64,000 bases of DNA, taken from Bugulina stolonifera. Lineage: Eukaryota > Bryozoa > Gymnolaemata > Cheilostomatida > Bugulidae. The stretch is from positions 10,508,391 through 10,572,390 of the forward strand of contig OW285195.1 in assembly GCA_935421135.1 (NCBI GenBank), read 5' to 3'. Below the pieces are notes generated by a model. The model was not told where the DNA came from. It was given only the letters and a program-made list of their open reading frames with translations, and did no database searches. This document shows, piece by piece, positions 1 to 9,978 of this stretch; position 1 is the first letter of the stretch; every line of letters begins with the position of its first letter. The translations under genes and the position numbers were made by a program.

Positions 1-1201
1 GCAAAGCATTCCGAATTAGCTGGAGTCGTTGGTCTGTTAACTCCATACCAGCATGATCGAACAGTGTCCTTAGAAACGTTGGTTGATCAGTTTGAAGGTG
101 TTCGTATTTGAATGCTGGAACTGGCTTACCGTGTTCGCTAACCGATTGTACATGATGAAAACAAATCTCGGCATAAAGAACAATTAAAGAGATGAATTCA
201 GTTGATTTTGCAATGTTTTGTTTACAAAACAACCACTGGTTATGAGTTGAGTCACAGCAGCTGAAGTACATCAAGTATAATGGTTGTACTCTTGGCAGAA
301 ACGTAGAGAGAAACAGATTTGATGCGATTTGACGAGAAATATAGTCATGGAGGTCACGATCTGACATTGACCTGTACAGTGATAGCACTTGTTCTTTCAC
401 ATCTCTATACATGAATAACACGGTAAATGCAGGAAACAGTTTTGGTATTAAATGAGCATCCAGGCTTGAGGTATTCACTTTGGGTTTGATTACAATTGTA
501 TTAGCCTCTTTTAAATATGGCTTCAAGAGCAGTCGAACAACGCTGCAGTATATGCTTAAATATTCTTCTGAATGTGCCCAATCATAATCCCAATTGCCAA
601 AATATTTCCGTTTGTAGGTGTGGCTTAAAGAGAACATGCACATTGGTTCAGAGATTGTAACCACATCTGGTAGAGAATTGAAAGCCTGCATCACAGCTGT
701 AGAGCCACACCTTCCAGTGAGATTAATCCAGATGACTTTCGCAGACGGATCACCGATAGTATCAGCAAGTCTAATGAGTGAACCTATCGGCATGGTTAGA
801 ATATACTTTGTAGTTGGTGCTTGAGCTCGAAACAAAAATGGCCACTTCCTCACGTTTACAACATCTTCCTCTGGAGAAGGTATGCTAAATATAGCTTCCT
901 TATCAGTGACTGTCATTAGAGTAATGTGTTTCTGTAGAGAATATTCTGGATGTACAAACCTGACATGAGTTGATAGAAAGTTTCTCTGGTGGTTTACATG
1001 GAACAACCTCCCTTCTGACCAAGACCAGACCTTCCGTAGCTGAGCAGAAGATTCATAATTCTCTCCTTTTTTACACTTATTTATATGATTCTGGACTCCA
1101 TTCAGATTCCAGTAGATGAACTGAACACAACGTAACAGGAAGTAGAAGATCAGATGAATGGAGTAAAAGAACAATCTCATGTAGCTATCCCAACCAGCCA
1201 T
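1..1201 (-). CDS. Sulfotransferase-like gene A, C-terminus off the left edge
   Basis: Single-exon minus-strand gene; the ATG is at 1201 and 400 codons are visible. About 55 C-terminal codons should lie to the left, judging from the 455-codon paralogs. The frame agrees with the paralog at 8611-9978 at three points: the start, the GRCGST motif near 710-720, and codon 400 at the left edge. The predicted protein has an N-terminal hydrophobic anchor (about residues 10-31), the PAPS 5'-phosphosulfate motif GRCGST (163-168) and the 3'-phosphate motif MYRD. It is therefore probably a Golgi type II sulfotransferase. The substrate cannot be read from sequence. I did not check every codon, but the stretches read contain no stop. 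Confidence 0.82.
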   Translation of the reverse strand, partial: MAGWDSYMRLFFYSIHLIFYFLLRCVQFIYWNLNGVQNHINKCKKGENYESSAQLRKVWSWSEGRLFHVNHQRNFLSTHVRFVHPEYSLQKHITLMTVTDKEAIFSIPSPEEDVVNVRKWPFLFRAQAPTTKYILTMPIGSLIRLADTIGDPSAKVIWINLTGRCGSTAVMQAFNSLPDVVTISEPMCMFSLSHTYKRKYFGNWDYDWAHSEEYLSIYCSVVRLLLKPYLKEANTIVIKPKVNTSSLDAHLIPKLFPAFTVLFMYRDVKEQVLSLYRSMSDRDLHDYISRQIASNLFLSTFLPRVQPLYLMYFSCCDSTHNQWLFCKQNIAKSTEFISLIVLYAEICFHHVQSVSEHGKPVPAFKYEHLQTDQPTFLRTLFDHAGMELTDQRLQLIRNAL

Positions 1202-2042
1202 TTTACCACTCACTGTTGAGCCCAAATTGTAGATTCACTGAGCAGACTGCAAACAATCTATCTGATAAATTATGCAGTGTTATCAGTTGCCAGTATTATA
1301 GTACACCTATAGAATCAGGTACTATAGTAACTATACTGGCATCTGCAATATACTGCATAAATTTGTAGCATAACAGGAGTGTAGTGTAGCTCCCAGTTCC
1401 TATGCTTTGCAAAGGTTTGGAAAAAGATACCCCACTAAGTGCCAATAGTCCCAATTTATACGTCTATTTTTCCCATAAATAACAGTTAAAATAGAATTGA
1501 AAACCCAAAAGCAGTTTACTCATAGCTTCAGCAAAATTCACACGGGACTTGGACAAAGTGTGGCGCCGCCAATTTTGGTAATATTGTTATTGAAATAGTT
1601 TTAATGGTAGACCATGTTTTTAAATGAACATCTTGGAAAATTGTATAATCTTTGATATGCCAGACAGTATTAGCAAAAGTCATTGAGCTTTCACTTTCAG
1701 CAAACCATAAGTTATCCATGGGACAAGTATAACATGATAATCTGTCTACCTTCATGGCCTATTTGTCATATATACAGAAAACCATTCCCATTTCAAATAG
1801 ATAATATTTGTAGGAAGTCAAAGCCATTAGCAAAGCCAGCAACGAGACAACTGACGGAGGTGCCTGGGCTCCATTTTTCAGCAATATGCTATTTTTTAAA
1901 ATTAGCTTAGTTTCATGTAGGCATGGTGGTGCAGTTGAATTCAAGTGCTAATTGAAGAAATATGAGTGAGTTTAGTTATCCACCCCTGCTATTAATTATC
2001 ATCAGTCACAACAGTACAGCTGATGAGGGTAAAATTATAACT
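1202..2042. repeat. 5' flank of gene A, duplicated at about 9.98-10.8 kb
   Basis: No gene is seen. Several stretches match the region upstream of gene B in the same order: the segment around 1370-1400 matches about 10120-10150, 1541-1680 matches about 10265-10420, and 1957-2000 matches about 10741-10790. This indicates a segmental duplication of sulfotransferase gene plus promoter side. Confidence 0.6.
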
Positions 2043-2100
2043 AACTAACCCTACTAACCCTACTAACCCAACTAACCCAACTAGCCCTACTAACCCTACT
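2043..2100. repeat. 9-bp tandem repeat, TAACCCTAC-like (telomere-like)
   Basis: About six copies of TAACCCTAC/TAACCCAAC. The complementary strand reads GTAGGGTTA, which resembles metazoan telomeric TTAGGG with extra bases. It runs directly into the next tandem array. Confidence 0.7.
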
Positions 2101-2292
2101 ATGCGCTCTATGGGCTATGCGCTCTATGGGCTATGCGCTCTATGGGCTATGCGCTCTATGGGCTATGCGCTCTATGGACTATGCGCTCTATGGGCTATGC
2201 GCTCTATGGACTATGCGCTCTATGGACTATGCGCTCTATGGACTATGCGCTCTATGGACTATGCGCTCTATGGACTATGCGCTCTATGGACT
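2101..2292. repeat. 16-bp tandem repeat, ATGCGCTCTATGGRCT
   Basis: Twelve head-to-tail copies of a 16-bp unit alternating GGG and GGA variants. All three forward frames stay open only because the unit lacks stops, so this is not coding. The unit shares the core CTCTATGGG with the larger 9-bp array at 11.56-12.08 kb. Confidence 0.9.
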
Positions 2293-2350
2293 ATGCGCTC
2301 TTTGCTAAAGATCTTCGTTAGATCACAAGTGCTACATGTACATGTACATG

Positions 2351-3013
2351 TGTAATGGTTTCTGTGATTTGGTGCGGTCGTCCTTGGACGACTATCGACC
2401 CAGAAATGAAGTGCCTATGAGTGGTAATAGGACTTCGCATTACATGAAAGATCGAGCGGTCTCAGTAGCCCAAATACTACCAAAGACGACCCATCTGATC
2501 TCAAGTCCGACCTTCAGACTATACAGTGAAAGAGAGTAGTTCAACCTAGTAGGCGGTTCGCAAAGCGAATGACCTAGTAAAAGGAAGAGAAAGTCCCTGT
2601 ATCAAGTATAGATGTGTCTTTATTGAAAGCCAAGTGTAGACTGAGACAATGAACAGTAAAACAGTGCCCTTTATATAGTATAAGGACTTCCGGCCGACGT
2701 GACGTCGGGAAAAGACGACGTGTGGTCGTCCGGAAGTTGCGCAACAAGATGGCCGCCGGAAGCCCGACGGCCGACCCAAAATAGGTCGGGTTCTACAAAA
2801 GTTGCTTATAATGGTCCAATTCATGTACAAAATGAATATCAATGGATTCTGAGAGGTCGGGCCTCTGTACATGGGTATAAAAGGCATTAAAAGACTTAGA
2901 AATAATCATACAATCATATATAACAATATAAGAGTAAAGTACAAGCAGATATATACATGTATGCACGCAATAATGAGTGTCAGATGTAAGATACGACTGG
3001 GCGTACCATCACA
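2351..3013 (-). repeat. 3' LTR of element 1
   Basis: 663 bp, apparently identical to 6695-7357. On the element strand it begins TGTGATGGTAC and ends CCATTACA. It contains a TATA box (TATATAAAG) and an AATAAA signal before the R-U5 part. Confidence 0.93.
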
Positions 3014-3026
3014 TAGCCCCCTCACA

Positions 3027-3875
3027 CTAGGTCATGGGTGTCTCTAGTGTCAAGTTAAGAAGGGTACGGTACAGTGTAGATTCTCTGGATACTATATCCA
3101 AGTCTGCTTGTACAAGCTGGAGTTGTCGGGGGTGGTTTAGATGCTGGTTGGCTAGTTCACGAAGAGCTATTTCTTGAGCATAGAGAGGTTCCAGATGTTG
3201 GCGTAGAGTGTCTCCCACCTGTTGACGGCTGGCAAGGTAGTGAATCCGTGGCTTGAGTTCAGCAAGTTGTTGCATGAACGACGGATCCGGAGATGCAGGA
3301 CGTGTGGCATTCAGCTGAGTTAGTACAGGAGATGCAGGAGGTGGGGACTGGACGGCAGGAGAGTCTGGAGTGGCTCGGAGTAGGTCCCTGGCAGGTGTAT
3401 AAGGAGAGCGGTGCGGTGAGGCCTCTAGTGTGGGCCTGGACTGCAGTGGCTCGATCAGTAGAGCCGGAGAAGCTGTACAAGAAGCTGCACATGAGACCTT
3501 GGGTGGAGAGCCTTCGTAGAGAGGGCCTGACTGAGGAGCAGGCATACTCTTCCTTGGAGCAGGCCTTGTCTTCCAAGAGGGTAGACGTCCGCGTCGGCCA
3601 GGGGAGCCGACACTTACTGCGGAGGTACTAGCAGGAGGTCGCCAGGGAGAAGGTCCAGCAGGAGTGGTAGGCGACGAGGAAGAGGAGGAGGTAGCATCAG
3701 AAGGTGCGGAGTCGGGGGTCTGTTCTGGAGATGGGCTGTGCCGTCTCTTGGGAGGTCGCTTCCTTGTGGAGGAGGAGCTAGGCAAATAGACTGGTTTATT
3801 TGTCCCCGACTGTCCGTCCATAGTAGGACGACATGGTAGAAATGGTGGGGGATCCTTTACGCCCCACCATTCCAT
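3027..3875 (-). CDS. Element 1 ORF b: proline/serine-rich protein with coiled-coil C-terminus
   Basis: 282 codons from the ATG at 3875. The N-terminal two thirds are rich in Pro, Ser and Arg. The C-terminal ~85 residues are Leu/Gln-rich and look helical. The arrangement matches the C-terminal end of the element 2 ORF2 protein, which is also basic/proline-rich and ends in a Leu/Gln-rich helical segment. It overlaps the upstream ORF by 80 bp (3796-3875) in the +1 frame, and it continues where element 2 reads straight through after its zinc fingers. It may therefore be the detached tail of the Gag-fused protein, separated by a frameshift mutation, or it may be reached by +1 frameshifting. Function unknown. 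Confidence 0.6.
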   Translation of the reverse strand: MEWWGVKDPPPFLPCRPTMDGQSGTNKPVYLPSSSSTRKRPPKRRHSPSPEQTPDSAPSDATSSSSSSPTTPAGPSPWRPPASTSAVSVGSPGRRGRLPSWKTRPAPRKSMPAPQSGPLYEGSPPKVSCAASCTASPALLIEPLQSRPTLEASPHRSPYTPARDLLRATPDSPAVQSPPPASPVLTQLNATRPASPDPSFMQQLAELKPRIHYLASRQQVGDTLRQHLEPLYAQEIALRELANQHLNHPRQLQLVQADLDIVSRESTLYRTLLNLTLETPMT

Positions 3876-6360
3876 GAGGGCCCCATAGCTGGGCCCGTCC
3901 GTGATGGCCTAGAGCATCACGGCTAACTGAGCTGCGTCCGCAGCGACAGTAGAAGCGGGCAAAGTGCTGCCAAATGTGAATGTTCAGTCTCTTGAGGGTG
4001 CCGGAGAAGCCACACTTTGCACATTTGAGGTTAGGTTGACTCCTTCTAGCCAAGTCGTCTCGGGCTTGTTGAGTGAAGGTACTAATCCATGGCTTAGTGG
4101 CTCCGGAATGCTGGGACGACTCTATGGGCAGCTTGTCAGTGAGTTTGTGCAGCTTAATGGTAGCTAACTTCAGGGTAGAGGTAACAGGAGATGGAGTGGG
4201 TGGAGGCGTGCCGTCTGGCGTGAGCGTCTTCCGTAGAGGAGATGCATCTACAACACATAATTCATCTGATGTGTATCCTCCGCCTTCTAACTCATGCTCT
4301 TTCCTGTGAGAATGTTCAGGGGAATTCTCCTCTGTCCCGACTGGTCTATGCCGAGTGGGGAGGGAGAGAGAATTCATGCCTGACAGTCCCACAGGTGTGG
4401 ATTGTTCCTCTAATTCTGATTTGTTCCCTACTGGTAACACTGAGATTTGCTTACCTTCAGCTGTGAAGACAGGCTGGTTGGAGTGATCCATACTAGAAGG
4501 AGTAGCCGTCTCGTCTGCACGAGAATGAGAAAGGATACGAGTGCTGTTAACTTCACCAGTGACACGAGGAGTGCAGAAGTTGCCACATGTAGGGATACAT
4601 GTGCTTCGGTGAAGTGCTGAACGAGAAAGGACTACTCGTCTGTGAGCTGTCGTATTTATACTAGCCGAGGGATGAGCAATTGGCTCAATTGTAGGCAATG
4701 CCTCAGGCACATTTTCTTTGTTCGACTCGTCAAATAAGCGCGGGAACACGGCAATAGTTGCCTTCGATTGCTTCTTATCCGCTTTAGGGGACTTCGAGAG
4801 TTCGGCAATCTGTATTTTCGGCTGAAACTGTTCGGCAATGCTAGATTCCGTACAAGAGCGTTTTGCTTTGTGTACTTGAACTGCTGGCAGTATAGACTGT
4901 ATCTCCGTCGTTGGGATTATGTCTTGAGGTTCGGCTACGCGACATTTCGCGTCCTCTGGATCAGGTCGGGCTGTTGAAACTTGAACATTCTTCGAGAGGT
5001 TCAGAGGTAGCTCTCTGGTTTGGTCCAGCACGGTTTGCTCCGTGTCGATCCTCAGGCCGCGGACTTGGACTGTGGTGTCTGGCAGTTCTACACACGATAA
5101 GTCGTCCGTCGGGGCATACTGAATTTTGGCGGGAATCAATTGCTGATTAGTGTCGGGTCTGGACGTGGCCAGATCCTGTTGATCCTTCTGAGTTGAGGAT
5201 AGGTCGGGGTTACCTTGTGAGGTTTGTTCCGACGGGGCGGGACATATGAGTCGTCCTTTCAGCCTTGGGGGGTGATCTGTGGTCACTTCGGATGTGTCCG
5301 GCTTTGAGTGGAGTCGTTTCTTGCCTGGTGTTGGCCTAGTGGGTTTAGGTTCATCCACTGTGACGGGTGTAGGTGACGCCGTCGGCCTGGAGTGTGATGG
5401 GCTAGTTACCCGTGGGGTTTTCTGTTTGGAGTGGCTACTCTTGACTTTAGGCTTAGTGGGTATAGGTTCTTCCACTAGGACGGGTTCTGATGTGTCCGTC
5501 GGCCTCAGTGGACGACCATTGTGGTTTGGTCCACTCTTCTTGGGTTTGGCCGCAGTAGGAATGGGTTCATCTACTGGGACGGGTTCTGATGTATCCGTCG
5601 GCCTTTGTGGACGACCAATGTGGTTTGGTCCACTCTTCTTGGGTTTGGCCGCAGTAGGAATGGGTTCATCTACTGGGACGGGTCCTGGTGTGTCCGTCGG
5701 CCTCTGTGGACGACCATTGTGGTTGAGTCCACCTTCTCCTGGGTTGTTGTCTGTGTCTTGACATTTCTGTAGGAGGGTATGTAGGGCTTTCCGTAGGAAG
5801 TCGGCGGGAAGCTCTTCTTGCGGTTTTGGAGGGCTGGCCTTGTCATCCTTGTTACTCCGGAAGGCCATTCCGGCTTCCAGTGCTTCCTCCATATCATCGG
5901 GCTGTAACCATGTATAGTACCAGCGTAGGCCGTGGTCGTGGACTGTGAGGCAGAACTTCTCTACAGCCCATTCGTCCAAAAATGCAGGGGGTGCTCCTTC
6001 AAAGGCTGTTGCCATCAGTCTACGGATGAGAGCTGCATAGTCTCTGAGTGACGTGTGGGCTGGCTGTTCCAGTATGGACAGCTTCCATCGGGCTTCTTTG
6101 GCAGATAGTCCATATTGCTCCCTCAGTCGGGAAAATATCTCTTCGACTGATCGGGGTCGGCCGCATTCTTGTGCGGGCCCGTGTAGGGCGGCTCTAAGCC
6201 GTATGAGGCGTGCTCTGTCATTCCAGTTGCAACGCTCTGCCATAGCGGTGAAGTCTTCTATGAAGAGTTCGACGTCCTCTTGTCCGTTGTAGCTGAGTGT
6301 TTTGAGGTCCTGCTCGGCTTGGTACATCACCTGCTGGAGCAGGTTCCTTATTTGGTCCAT
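3796..6360 (-). CDS. gag: Element 1 Gag-like polyprotein with repeats and zinc fingers
   Basis: 854 codons with an ATG at 6360. Residues 1-170 are homologous to the element 2 Gag; both share the hallmark GPAQECGRP followed by a YGLS/TxKEAR segment, typical of a retrotransposon capsid domain. Residues about 205-310 hold three to four ~34-residue repeats rich in Pro and Thr (core RPTDT...PIPT). Near the C-terminus (about 780-820) are paired zinc-finger-like motifs: C-x2-C-x11-H-x3-H, then C-x-C-G with a downstream His. No CCHC knuckle and no DTG protease motif were found. The protein would act in particle assembly and RNA binding. The C-terminal 25 codons overlap ORF b in another frame. Confidence 0.8.
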   Translation of the reverse strand: MDQIRNLLQQVMYQAEQDLKTLSYNGQEDVELFIEDFTAMAERCNWNDRARLIRLRAALHGPAQECGRPRSVEEIFSRLREQYGLSAKEARWKLSILEQPAHTSLRDYAALIRRLMATAFEGAPPAFLDEWAVEKFCLTVHDHGLRWYYTWLQPDDMEEALEAGMAFRSNKDDKASPPKPQEELPADFLRKALHTLLQKCQDTDNNPGEGGLNHNGRPQRPTDTPGPVPVDEPIPTAAKPKKSGPNHIGRPQRPTDTSEPVPVDEPIPTAAKPKKSGPNHNGRPLRPTDTSEPVLVEEPIPTKPKVKSSHSKQKTPRVTSPSHSRPTASPTPVTVDEPKPTRPTPGKKRLHSKPDTSEVTTDHPPRLKGRLICPAPSEQTSQGNPDLSSTQKDQQDLATSRPDTNQQLIPAKIQYAPTDDLSCVELPDTTVQVRGLRIDTEQTVLDQTRELPLNLSKNVQVSTARPDPEDAKCRVAEPQDIIPTTEIQSILPAVQVHKAKRSCTESSIAEQFQPKIQIAELSKSPKADKKQSKATIAVFPRLFDESNKENVPEALPTIEPIAHPSASINTTAHRRVVLSRSALHRSTCIPTCGNFCTPRVTGEVNSTRILSHSRADETATPSSMDHSNQPVFTAEGKQISVLPVGNKSELEEQSTPVGLSGMNSLSLPTRHRPVGTEENSPEHSHRKEHELEGGGYTSDELCVVDASPLRKTLTPDGTPPPTPSPVTSTLKLATIKLHKLTDKLPIESSQHSGATKPWISTFTQQARDDLARRSQPNLKCAKCGFSGTLKRLNIHIWQHFARFYCRCGRSSVSRDALGHHGRAQLWGPHGMVGRKGSPTISTMSSYYGRTVGDK

Positions 6361-6673
6361 GTCGGTAGGGTGTCGGGTAGTGAGTAAAACTGCTTTGGTT
6401 TGTTAGGCCGTGTCGGCCTAATGGTCGTACTGAGTACCGTCAATCTGTTCTGGATCCGAGGTCGGTCTTTGATTGAAGATCCGGCGTAGGTCGGGCTACA
6501 TCCAGCGGAACCACGAGAATTATGGGTGCACTTTAGCGTTTGTCACCTTCTCGTATCCAAGGTTCCCGGGTCCGAGTCCTAAATCGCCGTAGAAGTATTG
6601 AAGAATGAGGTCGGTCGGTCACCCGAGGCCGAGGTCACCTTCCTTCTCTTCGTATCGTAAGAGTACGACCTTA

Positions 6674-6693
6674 GAATCCCACCGCTGCCACCA
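6674..6693 (-). other. Primer-binding site of element 1 (tRNA-Leu type)
   Basis: One base after the 5' LTR, the element strand reads TGGTGGCAGCGGTGGGATTC. This is complementary to the 3' end (including CCA) of metazoan tRNA-Leu(AAG) as I recall it, matching all 20 bases. Element 2 has the identical site. Confidence 0.8.
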
Positions 6694-6694
6694 A

Positions 6695-7357
6695 TGTAAT
6701 GGTTTCTGTGATTTGGTGCGGTCGTCCTTGGACGACTATCGACCCAGAAATGAAGTGCCTATGAGTGGTAATAGGACTTCGCATTACATGAAAGATCGAG
6801 CGGTCTCAGTAGCCCAAATACTACCAAAGACGACCCATCTGATCTCAAGTCCGACCTTCAGACTATACAGTGAAAGAGAGTAGTTCAACCTAGTAGGCGG
6901 TTCGCAAAGCGAATGACCTAGTAAAAGGAAGAGAAAGTCCCTGTATCAAGTATAGATGTGTCTTTATTGAAAGCCAAGTGTAGACTGAGACAATGAACAG
7001 TAAAACAGTGCCCTTTATATAGTATAAGGACTTCCGGCCGACGTGACGTCGGGAAAAGACGACGTGTGGTCGTCCGGAAGTTGCGCAACAAGATGGCCGC
7101 CGGAAGCCCGACGGCCGACCCAAAATAGGTCGGGTTCTACAAAAGTTGCTTATAATGGTCCAATTCATGTACAAAATGAATATCAATGGATTCTGAGAGG
7201 TCGGGCCTCTGTACATGGGTATAAAAGGCATTAAAAGACTTAGAAATAATCATACAATCATATATAACAATATAAGAGTAAAGTACAAGCAGATATATAC
7301 ATGTATGCACGCAATAATGAGTGTCAGATGTAAGATACGACTGGGCGTACCATCACA
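6695..7357 (-). repeat. 5' LTR of element 1
   Basis: 663-bp copy of 2351-3013 and, on the element strand, the transcriptional start side. The leader from 6694 down to 6361 is almost identical to the leader of element 2 until shortly before the gag ATG. Confidence 0.93.
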
Positions 7358-7361
7358 CATG

Positions 7362-8084
7362 TACTTTAAACAAGATACATGCATATGTAAGTTCTTATAA
7401 TTATAACAGAGTGAAACTTGAATGATGAGATGAGGTGCCCGACCCCATGTCTGAATGCATCTTACAATAATTATGCTATTTCTGAAACAGACTGCTCTCC
7501 AATCCATCATGTGTCAAGGTGGTATGTTGTTCACTTTTTGGAGAGTAGAGAAGGACATTAGAATGAAGTGAGAAAGAGAAGACAACTTAACAGACTAGTC
7601 AGCACTATTATCTGGATGTGTAAAATATATCTACACAAAAAGCTAAATCTTAAAAGCTTGGCTACACTAGAGGCCGATTGTTCTTTTATGGCCTTCAGAG
7701 CGTCGTTCTAGAGCAACCAACATGTTGGTCTTTTCTTCGGTCCATAACATCACGAGAGCTGTGGTGATTGGTTAATATTAGATAGGGCCTACAACAGACT
7801 CCAATTATATCAGTTAGTAAAAACCAGCTTTTGTTATTGGCTGATAAGTAATGGGGGGGGGGGGGGGGCACTAGTGGACTGGTACCACAATTGCCTATAG
7901 AGCCATGCCAACAAGCAATGAAGTTGGTCTGCCTGAAGCTAACGGCCTCTCTTGGAGCAGAGCCATTGATGGGCTTATACACAGGAAATAGCTTACTATT
8001 TTAGCTGTTTTATTATTGCACTACTATGGCTCACAATAATATTAATATGTACATGTACATGTATGTACAATGTATAATTGTACT
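7362..8084. other. Intergenic, no gene recognised
   Basis: No coding region is supported. It contains a poly-G run near 7852-7868 and a short TACATGT cluster near 8049-8065. The stretch 7660-7980 could be an old repeat, but I cannot define its ends. Confidence 0.4.
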
Positions 8085-8375
8085 CAAGGCTGTAACAACC
8101 AGGGGGGCAAGGTGGGCATTTGCCACCCCAGAAATCTGTCCAAAAGCAAAAATTTGTTGGCGTAAATTCTCCAAAGGTGACCTTTGTACACATTGATCAC
8201 ACAGTTATGGGCAGTGTTATAGTCTAAAAGACAGCATAAGCGGCCTGTGATCCTGCATATTTGACTGAAATTTTTTAGAGAACATTTTAAGCTATTTTTA
8301 GTATCTGTTAGGGCAGCTCGATGCTCCGGCCTGGGCTTTTTGCCCCCTCAGCCAAAAATAGTTGTTACAGCCCTG
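8085..8375. mobile_element. hAT-type MITE, copy 1
   Basis: 291-bp element with terminal inverted repeats CAAGGCTGTAACAAC (mutated CAGGG end) and GTTGTTACAGCCCTG. A perfect 8-bp target duplication ATTGTACT lies at 8077-8084 and 8376-8383. An 8-bp duplication with CAGGG ends is diagnostic of the hAT superfamily. A second copy is at 46481-46749. No transposase is encoded. Confidence 0.9.
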
Positions 8376-8610
8376 ATTGTACTGTACAATAAACAGTTGA
8401 GTTTGAGTAATACCCATGCTTAATTAGATCCAAATTATATGTTTAAATAGTGTTGAATTGATTATCTCAAAGCATCAAGCATCAAGTCTATAACTGAGAA
8501 AAACTTGTATAATCACTTGGTATGCCTTGGTAGCTTTTGCATTCCTCAGAATTACAAGGGGGGACAGTGTTTTCTGCAAAATATTTGTTCATTCATACTG
8601 TCCTGAAGAG

Positions 8611-9978
8611 TTAGTAGCTGGAGACAGTGTTGGGGACGCTTAATGACCCACCCCACTCAGGTAGTTGGTATTGTCTCAAATACCTATTGGCTTCTTGAAT
8701 CATATCAGGAGTTATCTCTAACTTGCTACGGAATGCTTTTTCTCGATCAAATATCGTTCCTTTCTGACTGTCTTCTTGCAAAGCGTTCTGAATTAACTGG
8801 AATCGTTGGTCTGTTAACTCCATACCAACATGATTGAACAGTGTCCTTAGAAACTTTGTTCGATCAGATTGTAAGTGTTCGTATTTGAATGCTGGGACTG
8901 GTTTACCGTGATCATTTACGGATTGTATATGATGAAAACAAGTCTCGGCAAAAAGGACAACAAATGTGATAAATTCTGTTGATTTTGCAATATTTTGCTT
9001 ACTAAACAACCACTGGTTATGCGTTGAGTCACAGCAGCTAAAGTGCATCAGGTACAAAGGTCGTACATTCGGCAGAATCTTCGACACAAAGGGGCTCGAG
9101 GAGATTTGATGAGAAATATAGTGATGGAGATCAAGATTTGATGATGACTTGTACAGTGACAGCAGTTGCTCTTTTACATCTCTATACATGAATAACACGG
9201 TAAATGTAGGAAATAGTTTCGGTATTAAATGAGCATCCATGCTTGAGTTATTTATCTTGGGTTTGATCACAATCATCTTAGCTCCTTTCAAATATGGCTT
9301 AAGGAGTAATCGTACAACGCTGCGGTATATACTTGAATATTCTTCCGAATGTGCCCAATCATAATCCCAATTACCAAAATATTTTCGCTTGTAGGTGTGG
9401 CTTAAAGAAAACATACACAGCGGCTCAGAGATTGCAATCACATCTGGTAGAGAATTAAAGGCCTTCATCACAGCTGTAGAGCCACACCTTCCTGTGAGGT
9501 TAATCCAGATGACCTTCACAGACGGATCACCGAGAGCGTCAGCGAGTTTAATGAGTGAACTTATCGGCATGATTAGAATGTATTTTGTAGTTGGTGCTTG
9601 AGCTCGAAACAAAAATGGCCACTTCTTCACGTCTAAAACATCTTCCCCCGGAGAAGGGATGCTGAAGATAGCTTCCTTATCAGTGACTGTCATTAGAGAA
9701 ATATGTTTCTGTAGAGCATATTCTGGATGCACAAACCTGACATGAGTTGATAGAAAGTTTCTCTGGTGGTTTACATGGAACAACCTTCCTTCTGACCAAG
9801 ACCAGACCTTCAGTAGCTGCGCAGAAGATTCATAATTCTCTCCTTTTTTACACTTATTTATATGATTCTGGACTCCATTCAGATTCCAGTAGATGAACTG
9901 AACACAACGTAACAGAAAGTAGAAGATCAGATGAATAGAGTAGAAGAACAATCTTCTGTAGCTATCCCAATTGGCCAT
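8611..9978 (-). CDS. Sulfotransferase-like gene B
   Basis: 455 codons, single exon. I choose the ATG at 9978 because all paralogs start M-A/G-x-W; the frame continues upstream only to a GTG. Residues ~10-31 form a hydrophobic anchor with few positive residues before it, predicting a type II Golgi membrane protein. GRCGST at 163-168 (in the context INLTGRCGST) fits the PAPS 5'-phosphosulfate loop. YRD at 265-267 with Ser about eight residues later fits the 3'-phosphate site. A conserved tail KYEHLQSD...EDSQKG...EWG...PNTVSSY ends the protein. It would transfer sulfate from PAPS to a glycan or other acceptor; the acceptor is unknown. An NLT sequon overlaps the P-loop region. Confidence 0.88.
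   Translation of the reverse strand: MANWDSYRRLFFYSIHLIFYFLLRCVQFIYWNLNGVQNHINKCKKGENYESSAQLLKVWSWSEGRLFHVNHQRNFLSTHVRFVHPEYALQKHISLMTVTDKEAIFSIPSPGEDVLDVKKWPFLFRAQAPTTKYILIMPISSLIKLADALGDPSVKVIWINLTGRCGSTAVMKAFNSLPDVIAISEPLCMFSLSHTYKRKYFGNWDYDWAHSEEYSSIYRSVVRLLLKPYLKGAKMIVIKPKINNSSMDAHLIPKLFPTFTVLFMYRDVKEQLLSLYKSSSNLDLHHYISHQISSSPFVSKILPNVRPLYLMHFSCCDSTHNQWLFSKQNIAKSTEFITFVVLFAETCFHHIQSVNDHGKPVPAFKYEHLQSDRTKFLRTLFNHVGMELTDQRFQLIQNALQEDSQKGTIFDREKAFRSKLEITPDMIQEANRYLRQYQLPEWGGSLSVPNTVSSY

Larger units (their letters stand above)
2351..7357 (-). mobile_element. LTR retrotransposon 1, Gag-only, non-autonomous
   Basis: Complete LTR element read on the minus strand. LTRs of 663 bp lie at 6695-7357 (5') and 2351-3013 (3'); I found no difference between them, so the insertion is very recent. 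It has TG...CA ends and a 4-bp target duplication CATG (2347-2350 and 7358-7361). A tRNA-Leu-type primer site follows the 5' LTR, and a purine-rich run just upstream of the 3' LTR may be the polypurine tract. Inside are a long Gag-like ORF and a second ORF in another frame. No reverse transcriptase, RNase H, integrase or D[TS]G protease motif is visible, so it must depend on another element. It lies between genes A and B. Confidence 0.9.

Noticed and set aside
618..824. Short plus-strand ORFs opposite the sulfotransferase genes (also about 9395-9601, 13084-13536, 27316-27684, 31107-31514, 47246-47518)
   Set aside because: They lie antisense to the conserved P-loop region of each gene and are similar only because that region is conserved.
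2546..2887. 113-codon ORF present in every copy of the young LTRs (also 6890, 32012, 36871)
   Set aside because: Its conservation follows from recent LTR identity; it spans promoter, TATA and polyA sites and is absent from older LTRs.
5279..5761. 160-codon plus-strand ORF and other ORFs antisense to element 1 Gag
   Set aside because: Shadow of the coding repeats in the minus-strand gag; the Gag frame is much longer and homologous to element 2.
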